In this document: piece by piece, positions 46,190 through 57,391 of the stretch
Layout: each line of letters starts with the position of its first letter
How positions within the stretch are numbered: position 1 is the first letter of the stretch
Source of the DNA: Gnetum montanum
Taxonomy: Eukaryota > Streptophyta > Gnetopsida > Gnetales > Gnetaceae
DNA length: 64,000 nt
Direction of reading: 5' to 3'
NCBI GenBank assembly: GCA_015680685.1
Contig: MNCI01003829.1
Span: 81,604 to 145,603 of the forward strand
Notes under the pieces: model-generated
Database searches by the model: none
Seen by the model: the letters and a program-made list of their open reading frames with translations, nothing else
Told to the model about the DNA's origin: nothing
Made by a program: the position numbers and the translations under genes

Positions 46190-46570
46190 CAGCTAGCATG
46201 TTTTTAGAGCATGGAATATGTCTCAAGGTATGAGCAGAAAAGGAAATGATAAGTTCCTTAGTCATTCCTAGATATAAAAACTAAGTGAGGAGCCTTACAC
46301 TCATATTCATCATTAACTTGATTTATGATCAATTTAGAGTCACAATAAATAGTATTAGTCTTGACATGATTCTATAAGGCTATCAAGACACCTTGTATCA
46401 AAGCCTCATATTCAACTATGTTGTTAATGCATGGGAAATCAAGCTTACAAGCCCTATACATGACTTGTTTGGTAGAAAGAATAAGAATGCATGCTACACT
46501 AAATCTAAAGGAAGTGTGTGCTTTGTCAAAATAAAGCATAACATTTAAATTCATTATGTCAATATGAAAG
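46190..46570 (-). pseudogene. Archaeal-type second RNase H, minus-strand Tat-like element
   Basis: Minus strand: FPCINNIVEYEALIQGVLIA (about 46450-46375), then CDSKLIINQVNDEYECKAPH (about 46345-46285) and HTLRHIPCSKNMLADA (about 46225-46190). These match the archaeal-type RNase H blocks 'TNN.AEYEAL', 'DS.LI..QV' and 'H..R..N..ADA'. A frameshift separates the first two. It shows Tat lineage. Confidence 0.75.
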
Positions 46571-47060
46571 CTATGAATAATGTTAGTTATTCAAAAAAAA
46601 AACAAAAGAAATAAGATCTGTTATGGTGTGACCTTTGATGAAGTGGTGAAACATAAAAAAATTCAAATTGAATAAAAAATATTTTTCAACAAGCTAAGTG
46701 GAAATTGTTAGAGGGATATTAACAATAAATTTAATAATGTTATCTTTGCATATAATAAATACCTTAGTATTTAGAAGTTAGTATCTTCACTTTTTAAGAG
46801 CCAAGATAATACTTAGATTTCTTAAGGTTAGAATACCTATTCTCACAATTTAAAAAAGGGTGAGATATGTAATATATAATAGATTAACTCCATCTTCTTG
46901 CCTTTGAGAGAGCATGATGGATATGGAATGGATGGATTTAGAAAGATAAAGGTAAAAAGGTTGATCAAATTATAGATTATGTAGAATGGGAAGGGTAGTC
47001 AAAACTTCTTTGATGGAGTCAAAGGCTTTTTAACACTTCTCATCCTAGATCAAAGAGATA
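46571..47060 (-). pseudogene. RNase H, minus-strand Tat-like element
   Basis: Minus strand: KAFDSIKEVL, FDQPFYLYLSKSIHSISIML, LALKK.RYYLLNTKVFIICK-like block, and IKGHTITDLI. Order and spacing fit the regular RNase H between RT and the archaeal-type domain. Many stops. Confidence 0.6.
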
Positions 47061-47970
47061 GATTTATGAAGAAAGTGAGTTAAATGATAAAGAAACTTAA
47101 TAAAATTAGAGATAAAATGATGAAGTAATTGAAGTAGACCTTGTAGAATAGGCATATCTCAAATATTTCTAGGAGGTGCAAGATCTAGAATAGCTTTAAC
47201 CTTATTAGTGTCAACCACTTTGCCATCTTGAGATACAAGATAGCCTAGCATCTTATCTATGATGACTTTAAAGATACATTTCTTGGGATTAAAATGTAGG
47301 TGAAAATTTTTGCAGCAAGTTAAAACTTGATCTAAGTCAAAAGAATGATTAGTTGTGAGGGTATATTTAATGGTAAAATTATCAGCATATTTGTTAACTA
47401 TTTTGAACATCATGTAATGGAAAATAAAATAAGTAGCTACAATATTATGAAGTCTAAAGGACATTTTAGTGTAGCAAAATGTTCTCCAAGGAGTTATGAA
47501 GGTAGTATATTAATAGTGCTTTGATTATTTAGATTTGATTATAACAAAAAAAAAACCCATTCATGAAGGATAGAAAAGCACGACTAGTTATAGAATCTCC
47601 GAGCTAATCGATATTTGGTAAATGAAAGTCATCCTCAAGAGTGACTTTGTTAAGATCTCAAAAGTGAATGCACATATGAATGCTAGCAAGTGTCTTGGAA
47701 ACTACAAACATGGTAGAAACCCAATCAGAATAGTCAAGAGGACAAATGAATTTGACATTATAAAGTTTACTGATCATTTTTTATAGTAAGAGCTATAGCT
47801 AGACAAATATTTCTAATATCTTGCTTAACATGTTTAAAATATTTTTCTAAAATGATGTTAGGTTGTACTAGCTTTAGATTTAGACCATGCATATCATTAT
47901 ATCTTTAAGAAAATGAAAATAAATGATTTTCCAAAGTTGTCAAGATAGCTTCTTGAAGATCTTGGAAGAA
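47061..47970 (-). pseudogene. Reverse transcriptase, minus-strand Tat-like element
   Basis: Minus strand: FS.RYNDMHGLNLKLVQPNI (about 47930-47870), the worn LTKSLLRMTF block, TPWRTFCYTKM, FRLHNIVATY, then FHYMMFKIVNKYADNFTIKY, where YADN replaces YVDD (about 47395-47384). HLHFNPKKCIFKVI, MLGYLVSQDGKVVDTNKVKA and ILDLAPPRNI (47250-47160) follow. The altered catalytic box and stops make it dead. Confidence 0.75.
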
Positions 47971-48503
47971 AGAGTATTTTGTTCATCCTTATGGCTTAGT
48001 ATAGGTAAGTCAATTAAATGATCATTCATTAAAAGGGGCTCTTAATCAAGGAAAAAAATCAGATTGAGGTAGCAATTTATACCACATGATTTTTAAAAAT
48101 GATATAAGGAAAGCTCAACTTGATTATAAGTTAATAAAAGAGAGATCTAGAGCTTGACATACATAGCTTCAAGATGAGAGGTTGAAGTAGAGACATTGGG
48201 CATGCAGTAATGTTCACCTGAACCAAAATTAGAAAAATTAGGTTTCAGAAAAATTTTAGAAAAGAAATAACATGAAACATCAAAGCTAAACAATGTCAAA
48301 ATATTGTGCATCAAAATTTCTAAGACATGTGTTATTTCTTGGAGGTATATAATCCAAGCCATGATAAAGGAAAGTTTATCATCGAAGCTTTCATTTGCGT
48401 CTAAGCACTTTAGCAAATGATGTAAGAGTAAAGAGGAAAATGATAGCAATGCTAAGTGATAAGCAAGCAATAGAAAGTGGCAATAATAGTAGATAAGGGC
48501 CAA
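47971..48503 (-). pseudogene. Protease-RT spacer, minus-strand Tat-like element
   Basis: An open minus-strand frame (48147-48503) lies directly upstream of RT. I recognise no domain; it probably belongs to the same polyprotein. No 5' LTR, gag or primer site was found to its right. Confidence 0.35.
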
Positions 48504-50289
48504 GGGATGGCACTAGTAATAGTAGGGAACCACCTCAACCCTACTCACTTCCTCTCAAGGCTTAGATATAAGTCACTATAATCCTATTTAAAAATTGTTA
48601 GTAGAGTTTTGCATTGTTTCTCTATTTTGCTGTGACAAACATATTAAAAATCTTACTAATTATAGCACTAGGCTTAGATTTAGTAAAATACAGTAATTTA
48701 CAATATTTTTGAAGCTTAAAATTAAGCTTTTAAGTTGGATTTTGTTGGACAATTGAGAATCCCACGGTGTCACCTTGATTTTGAGGGTTTCAATAATGTT
48801 TGATAGATTTGCAACTAGAAATTAAGTACATGTGTTTGGAGGTTATAATTCATGAGTCCTAGATAGGAAATACATAATTTATCCATAGTTTTTGGTAGAG
48901 CTACAACTTAGATGTAGGAAGAAAATGTGATTTAGATCACTATTATAGTAAATAATAAACAACAATGCTAAGGCAAGGAAATTCAAAGTTTTTAAGCTAG
49001 TTTTAGCTATATCTAGTTGATGTTTTGAGTTTAGTAGGTAAAGATAAGAATGTACCAATGTTTTCATGAAAAATTTGTAATTGTTCTTGTGAATTTTGAG
49101 GAAATGTAGATTTGGAAGTTTTTTGTAAGAATAACATGATGCAAAGAAATTGACATAGGTTTGCTTTGTTAAAAGGTAAGTGTTAGTAACAAGGTTTTGA
49201 CATAAGGGATGGTGTATTGTGTCATAATATTTTTGATGTAAAACATTAGAGTTTTATAGTTAGACTTCTACATGTCATGTTGAAATTATAAATCAATTTT
49301 AATGGCAAAAGTTGATAACATTTTGATGTATGACATCAAAATATAAGTTATAATTCTTACTACAAGATTCGATGTGAAAAATATGTTTTCAATGCTAAGG
49401 AGATTTTTACTTATTCTATGTGTGCATGAATATAGCACTACCTAGGCTCCTAATCATGAGCCTATGTTCTTTCTCCTTGTGCATGAAGGAAGCATCTTGG
49501 AGAACAAGTAGAAGTAGCCAGGATCCATCAAGAGAAATCCTCTCTTTGATGATGCCTTTTTCATGTTGCAAAATTTATGGGCTTATTAAAGAGCTACAAA
49601 TTTCCTAAAGTTATGTATCAATCACTTCCATGTAGTGATTTGGATGGGCTTAAGAAATGAAGTTGTTGTGTAAGCTTTGGAGAAACTTCTACCAAAATTC
49701 CTTGTAGAGCTCATAGAGATCATTTATGAAAAAAGATATGAGATTGAGGAGCTAACCAATGACATCCTAGTCTGTAGAAAACAATTGTACAAGCTTGCAC
49801 AAAAAAGGAGCTATTGATATTTTACTGCAGACAACACATTACTCTTGAAAACTTGGCCTTTTAGAGTAATGCCCAATCTTCTAGGTTCTTAAGTTTTTGT
49901 TATAAGGTACATTAAAAGTTTTAAAAGTTAAAAGAGATTTCAAGTTATCTTTATCTCCATTAAAACTAACTTTAACATGGTCATGCAATTTTATTGATTT
50001 TGGCATATAGGATCCTCATCATTTAGCATTTTTGCAAAATCTACTACAAGATTTTTCCTAGCATCAAAACTAATGACCTTAGATGATGGCACATTTCAAC
50101 GGACAATGAAAGGGATTGAGGCTCCATATAGTTTGGAGCAAGTATGAAAAATTGAAATGACTTCACTCTTTATGGTGTGAAATCCATAATGAGAAAGTAG
50201 AATGACCAAAAGAATCAAGCATTACCCTGAGATCTAAAAGTAAGTATAAGTATTTTTTTTTAGGAGTGAAAGATTGCACTAATAGTTAG
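48504..50289. other. No gene recognised
   Basis: About 1.8 kb of AT-rich DNA. Around 50080-50160 a plus frame reads LDDGTFQRTMKGIEAPYSLE; it looks protein-like but I cannot name it, and it may be an upstream part of the unidentified frame described next. Confidence 0.35.
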
Positions 50290-50394
50290 ATGTACTTATG
50301 GTATCTCAAATAAGCATCAATGATGCAAAATTTATTAATGTCACTAGCCTAGCAAAGGCATTTAATGTTAGATCCACTAGTGAAGCATAAAGCA
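50290..50394 (+). pseudogene. Unidentified coding-like frame, part 1
   Basis: In one frame: VSQISINDAKFINVTSLAKA and FNVRSTSEA, then a TAA and the insertion site of copia element 2. Joined to 57041 over one copy of the target duplication, the frame continues without a shift. I do not recognise the protein. Confidence 0.45.
50390..50394. repeat. Target-site duplication aagca, left
   Basis: Identical to 57036-57040, the bases right after the 3' LTR of copia element 2. Confidence 0.9.
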
Positions 50395-51346
50395 TGTTAT
50401 TTTTTTTGATGTGTTAAAACCTTGAAAATGGAAAATTTGTCAATATGTTTTATGAGATACTTGTAGACCTAAGGAAGATAAATTTAGCACTTCAAGAAGA
50501 CCAAGTAGATAGCAAGAATTAACAATATAGAATGTTAGAGTCCAAAAAAAGATGCAAGGAATTGGAGAAGAGCACAAGGAAAAGAGACATTCCAACTTTA
50601 AGAAAAGATGTCTTGCATAGTATTAAAACATCTCATACTGATAGAAGACATCTCTACTAAGAAGCCTAGTCTTAGGAAAGACATTTCATCAAAATAAGAG
50701 ACGCCTCCCTTGCAAGTTGAGAAAATTAGCAACATGTCTTGGACTTACATAAGATGTATATCTTGCAAGTTTTGAAAATCAACAAGACATCTCTAGCCAT
50801 GAGAAATTCATCTCATATGGCCATTTCTAGCCATTTTAGGGATTCCAATAGGTAAATAGATGGAAAAAAAGCTATAAAGGGAGGACATACTCAAGGGGAA
50901 AAGGCAAGCCTTAGACAAGCAATTGAGTAAGCATTATGTATACCTTTGTAAGTTCTTCTATTCTATATATTTTGTGGTAATTTTTATTGAGATTCAAAGC
51001 AAATAATCTAAAGAGTTAATTTAATTCTTCCTTGATTTTTCTTTTTTTTTGAAATTCTTATGGGGTTGGATGTGCTTCTTAAGGGAAGGCATCTTTTGTA
51101 AGGCTTAATAACTTATTGTAACCTTGAAGGATTGGATGTATTTCTTGAGAGAAAAATATCCCTTACAAAGCTAGAAAGCTTGCCTTATAAAGGTTGTGAT
51201 GTCCTTGAAATCTCATTTCTAAAAGAATAAAGTCTAGATACATGTAAGAATATACCCAAGTTGGGAAACCACATAAAATTAGCTATACAAAAATTAGGTG
51301 TTGCTAGCATAAACTAATTCACCCCCATCTAAGTTCTTGATCATCA
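50395..51346 (+). mobile_element. 5' LTR of copia element 2
   Basis: Begins TGTTATTTTT and ends TTGATCATCA. It aligns throughout with 56069-57035; over about 140 bases near the start I count about 19 differences. U3 has the AAGATGTCTT/AGACATCTC cluster at 50585-50835. No clear tRNA-Met primer site follows (TTGGTACTCATGG at 51365 is only a weak candidate). Confidence 0.9.
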
Positions 51347-51419
51347 AGTGTTAACGGAGCCTTGGTACTCATGGTGTGAGTGTAACAACTTTGCATACTA
51401 GAAAGCAAAAATGTAAGGA

Positions 51420-52860
51420 TTCTTTGAATCCATGGAGTTTGAAGTTTGGAAATCCATTCTAAAAGATCAAGAAGATAATTTTAGGAGAAATTATGATCAC
51501 TCTCGAGCCAAGAGATGAGTGTTCTAATATTGATAAGAATGTATTTATGCTTGATTCTAAAGCTAGAAGTTTTATTTATTGTGCTCTTAGTAAACTTGAG
51601 TTTAATAGAATAGCTAGCTGCAAAACTACCAAAGGAAATTAGAAAGTATTAGAAGCTATCTATGAGGAAACCTTTCTAGTAAAATAATCCAAACTCTTAG
51701 TTTTACAAAGTGAAATGACAAGCTCAAAATTAATGAATGGGAAAAAATTAAGGATTACTTTTCTAGAGCTAATGATATAGTAGTAGCCATTAGGAAAACT
51801 GGGAAGGTTCTACTAGAAAGAAAAGTTATCATCAAAATAATAGAAATCTTGTAGCCTGAATTTAGACTAAAAATTACTACCATTGAAGAAATTAGGGATT
51901 GCTCTATCTTGAAGTTTGAAGAGCTACAAAGTGCACTTGTAGATATGAGACGAATCTCATAAGTGAAGGTGCCATTAAGGAGAAGCCTATAATCCTTAAA
52001 TTTTTCATAAAAGAAAAAGAGTCATTTGATTGTAAAGAAAATAGTGATGATGAATTGGCTCTCTTATTAAGAAGAGTAAAAGGGCTTCTAGCATGAAAAG
52101 GAAAGAGCTTCAATCAAACAAGCACTAAAGGTAAAGAAAAAGGTAAGACTTTTCAAAATTCAAATTTTGATACTTCTTCTATAGAATGTTGGGTGTGGTG
52201 GAAGAGGTCCTATGGCTTTTGAATGTCCGAGTGGAAAAAGGTTGTAGAAAAAGGAGCACATCAAAGAAAAAAAGAAAACAAAAAAATTTACACACTAGCT
52301 GAAATGATGAATACAACAAAGAAGAAACTAATGATTCTTCAACAAGTTTACACTTTCTTTACATGCCCCTTGCACATGAAGCTCTCATCACCAACCATAT
52401 TGATGATACAACATCAACTAAAGAATCTAAAGATACGATTGGAGAAAGGTATGATCTACTTTGCAAAGAGATAGTTTCCTTTTAAAATTTGTGTATCAAA
52501 ATTAAATAAGCTTTGCATATTAAAGAAATTAAACTAGAATAAATTAATGGAAGGTACTTGAATCTTGAAAAGGAAAACTTAGACTAAGTGTTGAGGGTAC
52601 AAAATCTAGTCCTTTCTAATGTGTAGATTAATAAGGAACTTGCAGACTTAAAGCTCATCAATGAAAAATTTACAAAAGAAAGGAAACCTAATTGGGACAA
52701 GGAAGAGAACCAAATAAAAAAAGAGGACTCGGAAACAACTCCCATGTTGAGGCATCAAAATTGTCTTAGAAAAATGAATGTATACATCTAGCACAATTAA
52801 GAAATTCTTTCTATTATTATTGTGGAAGGTATAGACATGTTCAATCATATTATCATTTAA
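51420..52860 (+). pseudogene. gag of copia element 2
   Basis: The N-terminal part begins MEFEVWKSILKDQEDNF (51428). The capsid domain NEWEKIKDYFSRANDIVVAI, IIKIIEIL.PEFRLKITTIEE and LKFEELQSALVDM lies at 51735-51950. A first zinc knuckle at 52186-52235 is broken by a one-base deletion relative to the intact one at 560-601. A Lys/Glu-rich stretch follows, then a second knuckle at about 52805-52850 (YYYCGRYRHVQSYYH) whose first and last Cys are Tyr. Gag forms the particle. Confidence 0.7.
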
Positions 52861-52989
52861 GGACTAAATATTATAACATGACTATCTCATCTTATCCAAA
52901 GTATCCTAGTAAAGATATCTTGTAGAAAAAGAAGGTTTGGAAACCTAAGGAGAAAAAACCTAAACAAGGAATGTTTGTATAAGTTTCTC

Positions 52990-53330
52990 TCACTATCATT
53001 AAAAGAATCACTTGGTACATTGATAATGGATGTTCAAGACATATGATTGGAGATATATCTCAATTTACATAATTCTTAGAATAACACTATGGTATAATCA
53101 TATTTGGAGATTATGCAAAAGCATTGATTAAAGATATTGATACTATTGAAGGTAAGAACCAACGTCATGTTAAAGAAGTATTCTATGTTGAAGGTCTTAA
53201 ACATAATCTTCTTAGTGTTAGTCAACTCTAGGATTTAAATTTTAAAGTTATCTTCTCTAAGGACACATGTAAAGTAAAAGATTCATGTTCTTGAAACATA
53301 ATTATAGAAGATAATAGAAAAGAAAATGTT
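52990..53330 (+). pseudogene. Protease, copia element 2
   Basis: TWYIDNGCSRHMIGDISQF at about 53010-53065, the copia protease active-site block (normally D-S-G; here D-N-G), then HVKEVFYVEGLKHNLLSVSQ at about 53165-53225, the standard block before the GAG-pre-integrase region. Confidence 0.75.
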
Positions 53331-53389
53331 TACACTACCATTTTAGAAAATACCACTAACTATAGTATTAAGTGTTTGATTAGAAATAC

Positions 53390-54283
53390 AAGTGATGTTC
53401 AAACATGGCATAGAAAATTGGGTCACTTAAACATAGATATACTCAAAATCTTGCTTCTAAATACATGGTTCAAGAACTATCCAAGTTAAAGAACTTCATC
53501 ATAAACACATGTGATGCTTTCCAGAAAGGCAAATAAACAAGAGTAAGATTTGGTAAGAAAAATTGCATTTCTACCTCACATCGTTTAGATTTACTTCATA
53601 TGGAGTTTGTAGAACCTTCACAAACTTTTAGCTTAGGAAAGAAAAGATATTATCTTACCATTGTAGATGATTTTTCTTATTTCACATGGGTTGCCATCTT
53701 ATATCAAATAGATGAAACTTTTGAACATTTTGTAAGAATTTGTAATCAGTTACAAAATAAGAAAGGCTATGCAATAAAAATGATCAGAAGTGATAATGGA
53801 AGAGAATTTAAAATTGCCAAATTTAAAGAATATTATCAGCTGAATAGAATTCATCATCAATTTTCTACCCCTAGAACTACCCAACAAAATGGACTTGCTA
53901 AACACAAAAACAAAGTTCTAAATAAAATGGGAAGAACCATCATAAATCACAAAAATATTCCCTATCATTTTTAGGTGAAAGTAATCGACACTACATGCTA
54001 CATGTCCAATAGAGTTTTGGTAAGAAGATTCATCTCCAAAACTTCCTATGAGCTTTGGACTAACAAAAAACCTTCAGTAAGCTACTTTTATGTATTTGGT
54101 CCTAAATGTTTTATTTTGAATGAAAAGGATGCTTTAAGAAAATTTGATCCTAAACCTAATGAAGGTATTTTCCTAGGATATTCTATAGCTAGTAGGATGT
54201 ATAGAGTTTATAACAAAATAAATAACACAATCAAGAAAACTATAAATTTGAAAATAGATGATAATGATGATCTTGATAGGTAA
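53390..54283 (+). pseudogene. Integrase, copia element 2
   Basis: QTWHRKLGHLN (zinc-finger part, about 53402) then a frameshift. From 53600 one frame covers the core: YYLTIVDDFSYFTWV (first Asp), MIRSDNGREF (second Asp), and TQQNGLAKHKNK at about 53878-53913. Copia integrases have a catalytic Glu in QNG.xERKNR; here that position is Lys. A single TAG at 53972-53974 splits it. The continuation carries SYFYVFGPKCFILNEKDAL and PNEGIFLGYSIASRMYRVYN. Confidence 0.85.
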
Positions 54284-54559
54284 ATTGATGATGAGGAAAT
54301 CCCTATTTAGAAAAATAATCAAACATGCAAGTTGTGTTAGATAAAAAAACTCGAAATAGAAGATGAAAATAAGGATGATGTATTAGATAAAGAAACTGAA
54401 ATAGAAGATCAAAGTAAAATGCCAAGATTGAGAAATTCACACTCCTAAAGATGTAATTGGATAATTAAATGACAAGATAAAAAGTAGGAGCAAAACAAGA
54501 GAGATATGTGCTTAGAATGCCTACATTTCATAAATTGAGCCTAGAAATTTTAGTAAAAA

Positions 54560-55670
54560 AAAAAGAGGAAGGATGAATCTTAGCTATCTAAGATGAGTTG
54601 AACCAATTTGTTAGAAATGCTGTGTGGAAACTTAATTCTAAACCCAACAACAAACAAATCATTGGAACAAAATGAATGTTTAGCAATAAAAAAATGAAAA
54701 TGGAAACATAAAAAACAAAGCTTAATGAGTTGCTAAAGGATACAACCAATAAGAGGGTATTTATTTCAATGAAAATTTTGCTTCTTTAGTTAGGCTAGAA
54801 TCCATTAGACCCCTTCTAGCTTATCCCATCATTTAAGGAATAAAATTATATCAAATATATGTTAAAAGTGCTTTCTTTAATGGAAATATTCAAGAGGAAG
54901 TCTTTTTTGAGCAACCCAAAGAATTTCTAGATCACGTTCAACTTGACTATATTTTTAAATTAAAGAAAGCTCTCTGTGGGTTCAAACAAGCTCCTAGGGC
55001 ATAGTACGAGAGACTCTCTCACTATCTCTTAGACAATGGATTTGAAAGAGATAAAGATAATATAACTTTGTTTATAAAATTGATTGATAAAAATTTACTC
55101 ATATATGTTGATGATATTATTTTTTGTGCTATTAACAAAAAACTATGCAACAAGTTTTTAGAACTTATGCAGAAAAAATTTGAGATGAGCATGATGGAAG
55201 AACTAAACAATTTTCTTGGATTTTAAGTTACTCAAAGCAAGGAAAGAACCTTTATTTGCCAAAAAATGTATACCAAAATTTTGTTGCAAAGATATAATCT
55301 TGTTGAAGCCAAACCTAAGATAACACCAATTACTACAAATCTGAAGCTCAGCAAAGATTAATAAGATAAATTAACTGATAAAAAAATTTGTAGAGGTATG
55401 ATAGGGAGCTTGGTTTATCTAATTGCTAATCCTAAGGAATCATACTAAAAAGTTGTAAAAATAATTTTTTATTATCTAAAAGGTACTAATAACTGGGGAT
55501 TTCAGTATCAAAAGGACTCCACACTTGATCTTGCTTGGTATTGTGATGTAGATTGGGAAGGATGCACAGATGATACATATCATTATGCAAAAATATGGGG
55601 ATAGGATGATATCCTATTAGGTAAGTAAGGTATATCTTTCACTCAAGAAAACAACAAAAAGGAGGGGTAT
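54560..55670 (+). pseudogene. Reverse transcriptase and RNase H, copia element 2
   Basis: FFEQPKEFLDHVQLDYIFKL, KKALCGFKQAPRA.YERL, LLIYVDDIIFCAINKKL (YVDD at about 55097-55108), MSMMEELNNFLGF, then CRGMIGSLVYLIANP and the start of RNase H LDLAWYCDVDWEGC. The RNase H ends early at about 55660, so the last third of that domain is missing. Confidence 0.85.
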
Positions 55671-56055
55671 ATATATAGGTGGAGTTTTTCCTAGAGATTT
55701 CCTTTTAGATGATGTCTAAAAAGGGGGAGAATTTCTTAATTTCTTGAGATTTGAGACATGATAGTTTGATGCTTGAATAAAATATTTATATTTGGTTTCT
55801 TCCTCACTTTAACATTATCACTATTGTATATTGAGATAATGTAGCTATATGCTCTATAATATTTGGGTATTTTTAATGAATATCATGATTAATCATTGTT
55901 GATGGTTGTGTTACTACCAATTCTTAATCTCCCCATCCTTCCTCTCCTTGTTGCAATAGAGAATTTATTTACATTGTCTTATCTAGTAATTTTTATATAA
56001 ATATATTCCTATTATTACTTTCATGCTAACTCATTATTCAATTTGGGACATTACC
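55671..56055 (+). other. 3' untranslated region of copia element 2
   Basis: Contains AAAAAGGGGGAGAATT at 55718 and TA-rich sequence; no gene. Confidence 0.5.
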
Positions 56056-56065
56056 AAAAGGGAGA
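56056..56065 (+). promoter_or_regulatory. Polypurine tract of copia element 2
   Basis: AAAAGGGAGA, three bases before the TG of the 3' LTR. Confidence 0.65.
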
Positions 56066-56068
56066 TAT

Positions 56069-57035
56069 TGTTAACTTTTTTGGTGTATCAAAACTTTAAA
56101 AATGAAGAATTTGTCAATATGTTTTATAAGATACTTGTAGACCTACAAAAGATAAATTTGGTACTTCAAGAAGACTAAGTAGAAATCAAGAATGAACAAT
56201 CTATAATGTTAGAGTCTAAGAGAAGATGCAAGGAACTCAAGAAGAACACAAGAACAAGAGACGTCCCAACTTCAAGGGAAGACATCTTGCAAACTATTGA
56301 GATGTCTCATATTGATAGAAGATGTCTCTACTGAGAAGCCTAATCTCAAGCAAGACATCTCTTGAAAACAAGAGACATGTTCCACTAAGATGAGACATCT
56401 TGTTCCAAGACAATACATCTTCTCGAAGATGTCTCCCTTGCAAGTTCAGAAAAGCAACAAGCCATCTTAACCTTACACAACACATCTCCCCTACAAGTTG
56501 TGAAAATCAATAAGATGTCTCTAGCTACAAGAAAGACATTTCATATGGTCATTTATAGCTATTTTAGGGCATCCAATGAACAAATGGAGGGAAATAAAGC
56601 TATAAATGGAGAACATACTCAAGAGGAAAAGGTAAGCCTTGGATAAGCAATTAAGCAAGCATTGTGTATACCTCAGTGAATTCAAGTTCTTCTATTCTCT
56701 ATCTTTTGTTGTAAATTATATTAAGCTTTAAAGTAAGAAGTCTAAAGAGTTAGTTCAATTCTTCCTTGATTTTATTTTTTCTTATTGAAAGCCCTATGGG
56801 GTTGGATGTGTTTCTTGAGAGAAAAACATCCCTTACACAGCTAGAGAGCTTACCATGGAAAGGTTGTGATACCCTTGAAATCACATTTTTTAAGGAATAA
56901 AATCCAAAGGTGTGTAAGAATTCTACACTATGAGTGTGGACATACCCAACTTGGGAAACCACATAAAATCATCTATGTAAAAATTAGGTATTACTAGCAT
57001 GAACTTATTTTCCCCCTTTAAGTTCTCAATCATCA
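56069..57035 (+). mobile_element. 3' LTR of copia element 2
   Basis: Starts TGTTAACTTT, ends CAATCATCA. The AAGATGTCT cluster spans 56265-56530. It is followed by the target duplication aagca. Confidence 0.9.
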
Positions 57036-57360
57036 AAGCACTCAAAAGTTGTTATTTAAAGGTGAAGGCATCAAATATTTTAATAAGTTTGACAAGATAG
57101 ATATTTTGGGTGCTTTGGGTTTGAAGCATCCCTACCCTAGTACAAAGTGCATCAACTTAATAAAGAGCTACTTTGTAGAAAAGGTTATCTTTATAGTTTA
57201 TGTAGACTAAAAGCAAGTCATCATTGCTTGGGACCTAGCTAAAATGAGATATTGATTAGGATTTCTAAAGTAGAGAATAGAGATTTATAGCTTGAAGCCA
57301 GATTAAGTAGAGCTAATAGTCATAGAAGAATGGATTGGTTCAAAGAATAGGGATACCATA
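57036..57360 (+). pseudogene. Unidentified coding-like frame, part 2
   Basis: After the target duplication the frame reads TQKLLFKGEGIKYFNKFDKI, DILGALGLKHPYPSTKCINL, IKSYFVEKVIFIVYVD, KQVIIAWDLAKMRY, RIEIYSLKPD, and VELIVIEEWIGSKNRDTI. Five stop codons but no frameshift in 106 codons. I know no family with this sequence. It runs up to the insertion point of element E and continues at 61697. Confidence 0.5.
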
Positions 57361-57391
57361 TGATGAAATATGTTGTTCATCTGCTCCAACG

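Larger units (their letters stand above)
50395..57035 (+). mobile_element. Copia element 2: full-length Ty1/copia retrotransposon, 6.6 kb
   Basis: Two LTRs, perfect 5-bp target duplication, and gag-protease-integrase-RT-RNase H in the copia order (integrase before RT). Motifs such as 'KCFILNEKDALRKFDPKPNE' and the AAAAGGGAGATAT tract before the 3' LTR resemble the SIRE/Maximus lineage; that assignment is tentative. All domains have stops or frameshifts. Confidence 0.9.

Noticed and set aside
46372-46554. Stand-alone small protein on the minus strand.
   Set aside because: Its C-terminal CINNIVEYEALIQG is the archaeal-type RNase H of the decayed Tat-like pol.
51365-51378. TTGGTACTCATGG as the tRNA-Met primer site of copia element 2.
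   Set aside because: Too many differences from TGGTATCAGAGC and 19 bases from the LTR end.
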